Origin: SBBG01 sp033717875
GTDB lineage: Bacteria; Pseudomonadota; Gammaproteobacteria; Ga0077554; Ga007554
Assembly (NCBI GenBank): GCA_033717875.1
Contig: JADDKJ010000068.1
Location: 1 to 6,598 of the forward strand
DNA: 6,598 nucleotides
Direction of reading: 5' to 3'
Positions 1 to 4,726 of the stretch are shown in pieces (position 1 is the first letter of the stretch; each line of letters opens with the position of its first letter). The translations under genes and the position numbers were made by a program. The notes below the pieces were generated by a model. The model was not told the DNA's origin. It searched no databases and saw only the letters and a list, made by a program, of their open reading frames with translations.

Positions 1-252
1 CAGGCTGGCAAAGCGCGGCTCGTTGCACACGCGCAGCACCTCGTCCCGCTCCGCCTCGCTCAGGCGGTGGGCCGGCTGTGGGCGTGCCGCCGTCGGGCGG
101 CCATCCGCCTCGATCTCGCCACCGCGCATCCAGCGGCGGTAGGTGCGCAGGCTGATGCCCACCACTTCGCACGCCGGCTCCAGACCCGCTCCCTGGGTCC
201 GTGCCTGCTTGATATCCTCGATCATCGTCCGGCGCTCCGGCAGCTCGGTCAT
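1..252 (-). CDS. IS3-family transposase OrfB, N-terminal 84 residues (partial)
   Basis: The product is the N-terminus of the catalytic subunit of an IS3-family DDE transposase, which in the family cuts and joins the element's ends with OrfA. Translating the minus strand from the ATG at 252-250 gives MTELPERRTMIEDIKQARTQ and so on, with a helix-turn-helix-like stretch (GISLRTYRRWMRGG) and the typical IS3 linker (RLSEAERDEVLRVCNEPRFA). The integrase core with its DDE residues lies beyond the window edge. Its ATG overlaps the orfA stop as ATGA. It is also in the -1 frame relative to orfA and downstream of an A7 slippery tract with no stop between, so it may be made as an OrfAB fusion, by coupled restart, or both. 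Confidence 0.85.
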   Translation of the reverse strand, partial: MTELPERRTMIEDIKQARTQGAGLEPACEVVGISLRTYRRWMRGGEIEADGRPTAARPQPAHRLSEAERDEVLRVCNEPRFASL

Positions 253-749
253 ACGTCCTCGTCCTGCTGCGGGAGCGCCCGATATTTTTTTGCCAGCACC
301 AGCAAGGCCGCCGCCTCCGCCAGCGCCTTCTCCTTGCGATGGAGCTCGCGCTCCAGCTCCTTGATGCGCCGGCGATCCGCCTTGTGCCGCTGCGCCTGGT
401 CCGCCGCTTCCACATCGCGCCGCGCGTTCGCCTGCGCGCAGGCCGCGCGCCAGGCGCGCACCTGCTCAATGTACAAACCCTTGCTCCGGCAGTACGCCGC
501 CAGCCCCTCTTCATTCAGGCCGGCCGTCTCCAGCACCACCGCAAACTTGGCCGCTGAATCCCAGTCATCGGCCTTACGCTTACCACCACCCGGCATCACT
601 GACCCCGCTTCTCTGGCTACCTTGCGCCAATTGTACAACGTCGTCTCCGTGATGCCCGTCTCCCGCGACAGCTCCGCCACCGACCGGCTCTCCGGCGGCA
701 TCATCCTCCTCAAAACAGACTGCTTCAGATCTTCCGAATACCTCGACAT
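249..749 (-). CDS. IS3-family transposase OrfA (DNA-binding subunit)
   Basis: This 166-residue protein is the DNA-binding, regulatory subunit of the IS3-family transposase. Residues about 8-55 form a helix-turn-helix of the kind seen in this family (SVAELSRETGITETTLYNWR). A second HTH-like unit follows near 70-105 (LNEEGLAAYCRSKGLYIEQV). A basic, charged region at about 110-150 (RRRIKELERELHRKEKALAE) should form the leucine-zipper-like coiled coil used for multimerisation. It is longer than the roughly 100-residue OrfA of many IS3 members because of the second HTH-like unit. The ATG at 749-747 is shared with the second copy at 6128. It ends LAKKYRALPQQDEDV, with the KK codons forming the slippery A tract. 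It appears intact. Confidence 0.88.
   Translation of the reverse strand: MSRYSEDLKQSVLRRMMPPESRSVAELSRETGITETTLYNWRKVAREAGSVMPGGGKRKADDWDSAAKFAVVLETAGLNEEGLAAYCRSKGLYIEQVRAWRAACAQANARRDVEAADQAQRHKADRRRIKELERELHRKEKALAEAAALLVLAKKYRALPQQDEDV
285..291 (-). promoter_or_regulatory. A7 slippery site for -1 ribosomal frameshifting (orfA to orfB)
   Basis: On the minus strand the orfA codons read GCA AAA AAA TAT, giving a run of seven A residues. Slipping back one base gives ATA TCG GGC GCT and onward, with no stop until it joins the orfB frame at its ATG (252). A-run -1 frameshifting is the established way IS3 elements make the OrfAB transposase. I see the tract and the open -1 frame; slippage itself is inferred. 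Copy 2 of the element lacks this tract because its homology starts inside orfA. Confidence 0.65.
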
Positions 750-825
750 CTCTCGTCACTTTCCGCCCCACCGCCTTCTCTCTTGGGGTTACAGAAAACA
801 GTGACAACTATTCTGACGCGGGGGG

Positions 826-1186
826 CAGCCGCGGCGGCATCACCATTGAAAACTTCACCGGCGAGATGAAATCAGATAAAGTTGGGAATATCCCTATCAC
901 CACGATCCAGCTCAACGGCTCCGCCGGAAATGCCCCTAACGTGAAGAACAATGCAGGCCAGATCACATCAGGCCAGGCACAGGTATTTCAATCCACGCAT
1001 AAAGATGATTTCGTGGGAACATTCATTGGCGGCAATGCGCCCACCGGAGGCATAAGCGGGCCGGATGGATTTGTGGGGGCGCATGGGAGTTATGGGCCGA
1101 ATAAACGAGACGATAAATCTGCCCCCTATTGGGGAAGCGGACAAAAAAGCCAGTCGATACTCGTAACACCCCCTGCCAACCCATAA
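826..1186 (+). pseudogene. Exoprotein C-terminal fragment A (alpha/beta-hydrolase-like CdiA/FHA tail), cut by IS3
   Basis: The reading frame enters directly from the IS3 end and continues to a TAA at 1184-1186, so no proper start exists. An ATG at 866 is internal and has no good ribosome-binding site. The first residues (SRGGITIEN) align with the GHSRGSMTIGN of fragment C, so the element sits in what looks like a nucleophile elbow, with Ser codon 827-829. Next comes KDDFVGTFIGGNAPTGG, parallel to ADPVGGLIGGNPPTGG in fragment C, then a His in VGAHGSYGPN (codon 1082-1084). A Ser-Asp-His triad is inferred from the order of motifs, not proven. The tail ends YWGSGQKSQSILVTPPANP. Lipoprotein Lp1 starts 12 nt later. 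The family link to two-partner-secretion exoproteins rests on the similarity to fragment C and nearby FHA repeats. Confidence 0.6.
1000..1101 (+). repeat. 102-bp perfect direct repeat, copy 1
   Basis: It is identical base for base to 1766-1867. It encodes KDDFVGTFIGGNAPTGG through HGSYGPN of the exoprotein tail. Immediately after it the two copies diverge abruptly, although the remaining tails are the same length (85 nt) and clearly related (YWG..QKS.SI.VT.P). Confidence 0.95.
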
Positions 1187-1198
1187 GAGGAACTCACC

Positions 1199-1537
1199 AT
1201 GAAATGGCCATATAGAAAATTACTTTTTATTACTTTTACACTGATATTTATAGACGGATGCGGTACCTGGAAGGATTTCGATAAACCGACCCCATTCCCT
1301 TGGGAGTATTGGAGAAAAGCTGGCTATACCCAGGATGAGGTAAGGAAATTCCTGTATCGGGAATGCGGTTTTTCTTACCAAAGCACAAGGGATGAGATGA
1401 AAAAAGAGGATAAATGTATGCTGGAAAACGGATTTGTTTTCCATGATATAAAATATGGGGGAGTGTACATTTGTGATCACCAAATCAATCAAGATTTACC
1501 GTCATGCCAGTCCATTCGCGGCGATAGGCAAAAGTGA
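1199..1537 (+). CDS. Cysteine-rich small lipoprotein Lp1, candidate immunity protein
   Basis: This 112-residue protein has an N-terminal signal (KWPYRK, then a hydrophobic stretch 8-18) and an atypical lipobox I-D-G-C with the lipidated Cys at 21. The mature part has four further cysteines (56, 73, 92, 103), plausibly two periplasmic disulfides. The core pattern is GYxxDxVRKFLxxECG, then KCMLENGFVFHDIK, YxCDHQ and LPSC. It is collinear with Lp2, and Lp3 shares the GxxxxDVVKxxLECG and CMxxxGF parts. The ATG at 1199 is chosen for the SD-like AGAGGA seven bases upstream. It follows exoprotein fragment A by 12 nt, the position of an immunity gene in CDI-type loci. By eye it is richer in A+T than fragment A. 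Function is inferred from position and export only; no biochemical family is recognised. Confidence 0.75.
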   Translation: MKWPYRKLLFITFTLIFIDGCGTWKDFDKPTPFPWEYWRKAGYTQDEVRKFLYRECGFSYQSTRDEMKKEDKCMLENGFVFHDIKYGGVYICDHQINQDLPSCQSIRGDRQK

Positions 1538-1547
1538 GCCCGGTAAG
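1536..1547 (+). repeat. AGCCCGGTARG motif before IS110 fragment 1
   Basis: The bases gagcccggtaag lie at the stop codon of Lp1 and directly before the conserved IS110 left end. A close match (cagcccggtagg) precedes IS110 copy 2 at 6459-6470, and another is at 5589-5600 with no element. It may be a preferred target, or the outermost part of the element. Confidence 0.45.
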
Positions 1548-1548
1548 T

Positions 1549-1766
1549 TGATGTGATGGTCTCCTCCCCCTTCTAAACCGGCGTCGAATGCGCCACGATG
1601 GAGCTGTAACAAACCATCGAAACGAAAGGAGAGGAGACCGAGATGAAGATTACAACGATTGGGTTGGACTTGGCAAAGAGCGTGTTCCATGTCGTTTGCT
1701 TTGACGAGAAGCATCGGGAGATCAGTAAGCGGATGTTGCGGCGCAACCAGGTGCGGGAGTACTTTT
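1549..1766 (+). mobile_element. IS110-family element, left-end fragment (copy 1)
   Basis: From 1549 the sequence matches 6472-6598 with only two visible substitutions in the overlap (c/t at 1579 and at the ninth codon of the transposase). It comprises the non-coding left end and the first codons of an IS110-family transposase. At 1766 it stops abruptly and is fused to the start of the 102-bp exoprotein repeat, so the rest of the transposase and the right end are gone. Up to 12 bases further left (1537-1548) also match copy 2 imperfectly and may belong to the element. Confidence 0.85.
1558..1639 (+). promoter_or_regulatory. Structured IS110 leader, SD-sequestering inverted repeat (copy 1)
   Basis: A perfect 9-bp inverted repeat, GGTCTCCTC (1558-1566) and GAGGAGACC (1631-1639), brackets two smaller ones: GGCG/CGCC (1580-1583, 1591-1594) and CGATGG/CCATCG (1596-1601, 1614-1619). 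The 3' arm contains the purine-rich ribosome-binding region (aaaggagaggag) just before the ATG at 1643. A transcript entering from outside would therefore pair and hide the start. This is a prediction from complementarity. The region may also overlap a guide (bridge) RNA, as in some IS110 elements. Confidence 0.55.
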
Positions 1767-1768
1767 AA
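1643..1768 (+). pseudogene. IS110-family transposase, first 41 codons only
   Basis: Translation gives MKITTIGLDLAKSVFHVVCF, then DEKHREISKRMLRRNQVREYF and a stop. This is the start of the RuvC-like DEDD domain of IS110 transposases; the Asp in GLDLAK is the first expected catalytic acid. The family's proteins are usually 300-400 residues, so about nine-tenths is missing. The TAA (1766-1768) is made at the junction with the 102-bp repeat. The ATG has a strong SD-like AGGAGAGGAG upstream. Non-functional as a transposase. Confidence 0.85.
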
Positions 1769-1867
1769 AGATGATTTCGTGGGAACATTCATTGGCGGCA
1801 ATGCGCCCACCGGAGGCATAAGCGGGCCGGATGGATTTGTGGGGGCGCATGGGAGTTATGGGCCGAA
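1766..1867 (+). repeat. 102-bp perfect direct repeat, copy 2
   Basis: It is identical to 1000-1101. Its left edge coincides with the point where IS110 fragment 1 ends, and its right edge is where fragments A and B start to differ. Confidence 0.95.
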
Positions 1868-1952
1868 CTCCAAAGAGAAGGAATCTGATCAATACTGGGG
1901 AACAGATCAAAAAAGCATCTCGATACAAGTAACAAGACCTACCCAAAAATAG
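1767..1952 (+). pseudogene. Exoprotein C-terminal fragment B (hydrolase-like tail), 5' part lost
   Basis: This is the last 61 codons of a paralogue of fragment A, starting at KDDFVGTFIGGN and ending YWGTDQKSISIQVTRPTQK with a TAG stop. The presumed nucleophile region is absent, removed by the IS110 fusion; the Asp and His motifs remain. An upstream TTG in the same frame at 1659 lies in IS110 DNA read out of its own frame and is not a believable start. Lp2 begins 12 nt after the stop, exactly as Lp1 follows fragment A, so A-Lp1 and B-Lp2 look like two copies of one cassette. Confidence 0.65.
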
Positions 1953-1964
1953 AAGTGAATCGCC

Positions 1965-2303
1965 ATGAAGCGCACATTTGATATATTAAGTTTGATAATT
2001 ATCTCATTAACTCTTATCAGTGGATGTGGCGCATGGAAAGATTTCGACAAACCCCACCCTCAGGAATGGGAGCACTGGAAAAAGCCTGGCTATAGCCAGG
2101 ATAAGGTAAGGAAATTCCTGTTCCAGGGTTGTGGTTATCATCATGGAATAAAAAGGAAAAATATTATAGAAACAGAAAAATGCATGCTTGAAAATGGTTT
2201 TGTTTTTCACGACATAAAATATGGTAGATTTTATACTTGTGATCACCAAATCAATCAAGATTTACCGTCATGCCAATCCATCCGAAGTAACAAGAAAGAG
2301 TGA
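1965..2303 (+). CDS. Cysteine-rich small lipoprotein Lp2, candidate immunity protein
   Basis: This 112-residue paralogue of Lp1 has the same length and cysteines at the same positions (lipid Cys21, then 56, 73, 92, 103). The signal peptide is typical, with a good lipobox I-S-G-C and Gly at +2, which does not signal inner-membrane retention. Conservation is strongest in GCGxWKDFDKP near the anchor and in LENGFVFHDIKYG and DHQINQDLPSCQSIR at the end. It differs most around residues 54-71, a candidate specificity region if this is an immunity protein (inference). The gene is A+T-rich. SD-like GAAGTGAA is weak, so expression may depend on coupling to the gene upstream. Its TGA overlaps the first bases of the transposase remnant that follows. 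Confidence 0.75.
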   Translation: MKRTFDILSLIIISLTLISGCGAWKDFDKPHPQEWEHWKKPGYSQDKVRKFLFQGCGYHHGIKRKNIIETEKCMLENGFVFHDIKYGRFYTCDHQINQDLPSCQSIRSNKKE

Positions 2304-2557
2304 AGTTGAGTAGCATCCTGAATGCCAGCCCAGTGGAAAACACGCTTCATTGGACGCTCGATGTCGTTTTCAATGAAGATCAATCCCGTGTGCGCAAGGA
2401 CAACGCTCCCCACAATATGGCAATGGTTCGCCATTTCGCTCTCAATATGCTCAACAACGCCAAAAAGAGCTTTAAGGATACCAGCGTGAAAGCTTTGCGC
2501 AAAAAAGCAGGATGGGGCGATTCGTCCCTTCAGTTTGTTTTGAAAAAGAATTTTTAA
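2300..2557 (+). pseudogene. ISAs1-family (H-repeat) transposase, C-terminal remnant
   Basis: The frame carries VENTLHWTLDVVFNEDQSRVR, followed by NMAMVRHFALNMLNNAKKS and KALRKKAGW. This is the hallmark end of ISAs1/H-repeat DDE transposases (W.IEN.LHW.LDV.F.ED.SR.R), including the Glu of the catalytic set. Only about 80 residues of a roughly 370-residue protein remain. The apparent GTG start at 2300 overlaps the Lp2 stop by chance. The recognisable part begins near 2327, and upstream residues do not match the usual HW motif. It ends at the TAA 2555-2557, just before exoprotein fragment C. Confidence 0.8.
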
Positions 2558-3068
2558 TGGGACAGCCCTGGACATGATGCTGCAATACGGCCAGAGCGAC
2601 CTGCAACTGGACGGGCATAGCCGTGGTTCCATGACCATTGGCAATGCAATGGAATCCCTGACCAACAGTCCTAATGCCCAAGGCAGCTTGAGCGGCACTA
2701 CCGTGAACTTCTTTGGTCCGGCCTACAATGCGCAGCAGGCCGATGGGCTATTGAGCAATCTTCAAAACCGCTCTGCCATGCCCGAGGAGCAGCAATCCGG
2801 CACGGTGTTGCAGTACATGAATCATGTGGCCGACCCGGTGGGTGGCTTGATTGGCGGCAACCCGCCTACGGGAGGAACGATTCCTGCGGGGAGTAGTGAA
2901 TTTCAGGAGTGGGTGAGGGCGGTTACGATGCAGAAGGACACGAGCCATAATTGTTATGGCGATATTGGCAAGAGACCGGGCTGTGATGCGCTCTGGGATG
3001 GCGAACCATCCCAGCTGATTCCTGTCCCTCCTGTTATACCTCTAGCTCCATCGGAGAATAAACCATGA
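2558..3068 (+). pseudogene. Exoprotein C-terminal fragment C with alpha/beta-hydrolase nucleophile elbow
   Basis: This is about 168 codons of an exoprotein tail joined to the ISAs1 remnant at its 5' side; the first ATG (2574) lacks a clear SD, so it is taken as a truncated gene. The motifs run in hydrolase order. A predicted beta strand leads to GHSRG (2613-2627), the G-x-S-x-G elbow. Then come VNFFGPAYN, VADPVGGLIGGNPPTGG with a candidate acid (codon 2832-2834), and SHNCYGD with a candidate His (codon 2946-2948). This resembles lipase-like domains at the ends of large FHA/CdiA-type proteins. A cytoplasmic enzyme is not excluded. The TGA at 3066-3068 overlaps the ATG of Lp3, which implies translational coupling. 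It is the most complete of the three tails. Confidence 0.6.
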
Positions 3069-3481
3069 AAAGCGGTTTCTTGGTGATGTCCATCACCATG
3101 ATGGTTCTTGCTGGATGCAATGTCGCGGGGTTTCGATATCATGAAATCCACGAACGCTATCAGAAATTAGGGGCAAAGGAAAAGGATGTTGTTAAAGCGA
3201 TGCTGGAGTGTGGAATGGTAGATCCGTTTGGCCATCTAAGGCTCGAAACGGGGCGCAGTTATCAGGAGGAAGTTGAAAATACGGCGTATGGGGAGGCTTG
3301 CATGTTTAATGATGGCTTTAAGCTTGCACCGGGCTACAGGGGAAGCATGTGCGAAGGCAATCCAAACCGCCAAGCCTGCAAACCCGAAAACGCCCACCTG
3401 ATTCCCAAGCGCGACATCAATCGCCGCCTGAATAGCCATTATTGCAAAGCCTACCCCAAGGCGCGCGCTTGTCAGCCATAG
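3065..3481 (+). CDS. Cysteine-rich lipoprotein Lp3, candidate immunity protein
   Basis: This 138-residue protein has the signal peptide MKSGFLVMSITMMVLAGC (lipobox L-A-G-C, Cys18; Asn at +2). Six more cysteines lie at 49, 79, 96, 105, 127 and 136. It is a distant relative of Lp1/Lp2 by pattern: LGAKEKDVVKAMLECG parallels GYTQDEVRKFLYRECG, and CMFNDGF parallels CMLENGF. It is longer at the C-terminus, with a basic stretch (IPKRDINRRLNSHYCKAYPK). The start has GGAG eight bases upstream and overlaps the stop of exoprotein fragment C as ATGA, the tightest of the three tail-lipoprotein pairings here. A role as cognate immunity protein of fragment C is inferred from this coupling and predicted export. 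Confidence 0.75.
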   Translation: MKSGFLVMSITMMVLAGCNVAGFRYHEIHERYQKLGAKEKDVVKAMLECGMVDPFGHLRLETGRSYQEEVENTAYGEACMFNDGFKLAPGYRGSMCEGNPNRQACKPENAHLIPKRDINRRLNSHYCKAYPKARACQP

Positions 3482-3538
3482 CGCAGCAAGGCAGAGTCGG
3501 CCCTGCCAATCACTGAAAAGCAACCGGAAAACCACGCC

Positions 3539-3997
3539 ATGAGAACCCTCCCCCGCATTGCCGTTTTATCCATGCTCGTGCTGATATTCACCTCGGGTTG
3601 CGCAACAACCGGAGCCATGCAGGGCGTACCCATCAAAGACCGGCAGATGAAAGAAATTTCAGCCGTGTCTGGACCGCAAAACATGTATTTCATCGATGTG
3701 CCCAGCCCCGATAACATCATTTCTGAAAAGCTCATGATTGCCTCGCTTGAATTTGGCTCATCGACCGCCATTGACGCGCTGGTGGAAATCCTCTCGTCTG
3801 AAAAGCCTGTCACGATAGGCGTCGTCGGCGACAGTGATGCGGTCAATGCAGCCACAGTCAAGGCCGCGCTAAAGGAACTCAAGAACAAAAAAACAGCAGG
3901 CACCGTGTATTTGGTCGCGGATACCAAAGCGCGGGAGGAGCTACACGACTTGGCCCAAACAGTTGGCATCAAGTTGATAGTGGTTCCCCTGAAATAA
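3539..3997 (+). CDS. Predicted lipoprotein Lp4, function unknown
   Basis: This 152-residue protein has a clear lipoprotein signal (MRTLPRIAVLSMLVLIFTSGC, lipobox T-S-G-C, Cys21, Ala at +2, so probably outer membrane). The mature part has no further cysteine, unlike its neighbours. From about residue 90 it alternates beta and alpha segments (PVTIGVVGDSDA, ATVKAALKELKNKK, GTVYLVADTKA, IKLIVVPLK), suggesting a small Rossmann-like alpha/beta fold. I do not recognise the family. It lies 57 nt after Lp3 and 28 nt before Lp5 on the same strand with no obvious terminator, so it may be co-transcribed with them. The SD is weak (ggaa upstream of ATG 3539). Confidence 0.75.
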   Translation: MRTLPRIAVLSMLVLIFTSGCATTGAMQGVPIKDRQMKEISAVSGPQNMYFIDVPSPDNIISEKLMIASLEFGSSTAIDALVEILSSEKPVTIGVVGDSDAVNAATVKAALKELKNKKTAGTVYLVADTKAREELHDLAQTVGIKLIVVPLK

Positions 3998-4025
3998 TTG
4001 ACTATTTCAAACAGGTACGGTAACG

Positions 4026-4571
4026 ATGCTGAAAAAATCCAGATGGGCATTTCCATTTATCATTTTGTTGTTTATAGGCGGCATGCTTTCCAGTTGCGCC
4101 GCTACCGAACAAGCACCGCTCACTTTTAACCCAGATCAACACGCCCGCCTCCGCGTCTTTCACGGCACCTCGGCCCACCTTTATCTTGGCGATATCTGCG
4201 ACGGCAACAGCCACCCCGTTATTCATGCCGCTGCCGGAGGTTTTTCTTACTTGGCGCGTAACAAGAAAATCGGCATGCCAGCCACCGATGACATGCCCTT
4301 TTCCTACCATGAATATGCTATTCCGGCAGGCCAACCCCTCACCGTAAAAATGTATTGGCAGGTACAAAATGCCAATGGCACATGGGAACGCTGCGGCCCG
4401 AGCCATGTGATATTCACCCCTGAAGCGGGGCAGGATTACGACACCTTCATGAAGTTTCGTGGCGGTATGTGCCAGGGCGTTGAGGTGCGCAAGTTCATGG
4501 TAGGTGCCGATGGCAAGATCGCCACCACGCCCGCGCCGTTGAATAGCATGCCATTCCAGCGTTGCCGTTGA
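4026..4571 (+). CDS. Predicted lipoprotein Lp5, function unknown
   Basis: This 181-residue protein has signal MLKKSRWAFPFIILLFIGG and lipobox L-S-S-C (Cys24, Ala at +2). Four further cysteines (58, 123, 149, 180) could form two disulfides. The mature part is rich in short hydrophobic and polar strands (ARLRVFHGTSAHLYLGD, QPLTVKMYWQVQN, HVIFTPEAGQDYDTFMKF), which looks like an all-beta sandwich; this is inference. I do not recognise a named family. The start ATG 4026 is preceded by a weak acaggt. It ends shortly before an FHA repeat relic, and its continuity with the Lp3-Lp4 run suggests one transcription unit. Confidence 0.75.
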   Translation: MLKKSRWAFPFIILLFIGGMLSSCAATEQAPLTFNPDQHARLRVFHGTSAHLYLGDICDGNSHPVIHAAAGGFSYLARNKKIGMPATDDMPFSYHEYAIPAGQPLTVKMYWQVQNANGTWERCGPSHVIFTPEAGQDYDTFMKFRGGMCQGVEVRKFMVGADGKIATTPAPLNSMPFQRCR

Positions 4572-4601
4572 CTGAAAATGACTCAGCTATCTGATGGGTA
4601 A

Positions 4602-4721
4602 CCCAGCGCGGGTCAGGACCCCGATCTGACAATTCAAGGCAGTCATGCCAAAGCGGGCAACAACGTGACCCTGACAGCCGATGACGACATCAGGCTGTCA
4701 GGATCATCAACACACAGGTGA
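4602..4721 (+). pseudogene. Filamentous haemagglutinin repeat relic 1
   Basis: The frame reads DLTIQGSHAKAGNNVTLTAD, then DDIRLSGSSTHR and a stop. This matches the FHA/CdiA repeat pattern (SDLTI.GS...AGNNVTL.A..DI.L) of two-partner-secretion exoproteins. It is bounded by a TAA at 4599-4601 and has no start, so it is a scrap of about 39 codons. Its last bases provide the AGGTGA that serves as the likely ribosome-binding site of the Sel1-repeat lipoprotein. Confidence 0.7.
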
Positions 4722-4726
4722 ACACC

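Larger units (their letters stand above)
1..825 (-). mobile_element. IS3-family insertion sequence, copy 1 (orfA end; orfB end outside window)
   Basis: This is the orfA-side part of an IS3-family element read on the minus strand, with orfB running off the left edge. The element's end is placed at or just before 825. The sequence from about 302 to 825 recurs at 5687-6204, and the two copies diverge right after the tract gacgcgggggg (c follows in copy 1, a in copy 2). The outermost bases cannot be fixed because the other terminus is not visible and target duplications cannot be compared. The element is inserted in an exoprotein gene whose remaining 3' part begins at 826. Confidence 0.85.

Noticed and set aside
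67..804. Long plus-strand open frame of 245 codons
   Set aside because: It is antisense to the IS3 orfA/orfB genes, whose minus-strand products are clearly recognisable, and its composition is that of a shadow frame.
826..1867. CRISPR or satellite-type array from the repeated segment
   Set aside because: There are only two copies, they encode the same protein segment, and there are no regular spacers.
1659..1952. Tail B as an intact 97-residue gene starting at TTG 1659
   Set aside because: The first 36 codons read IS110 DNA out of frame and no ribosome-binding site is present; only 1767-1952 resembles the exoprotein tail.
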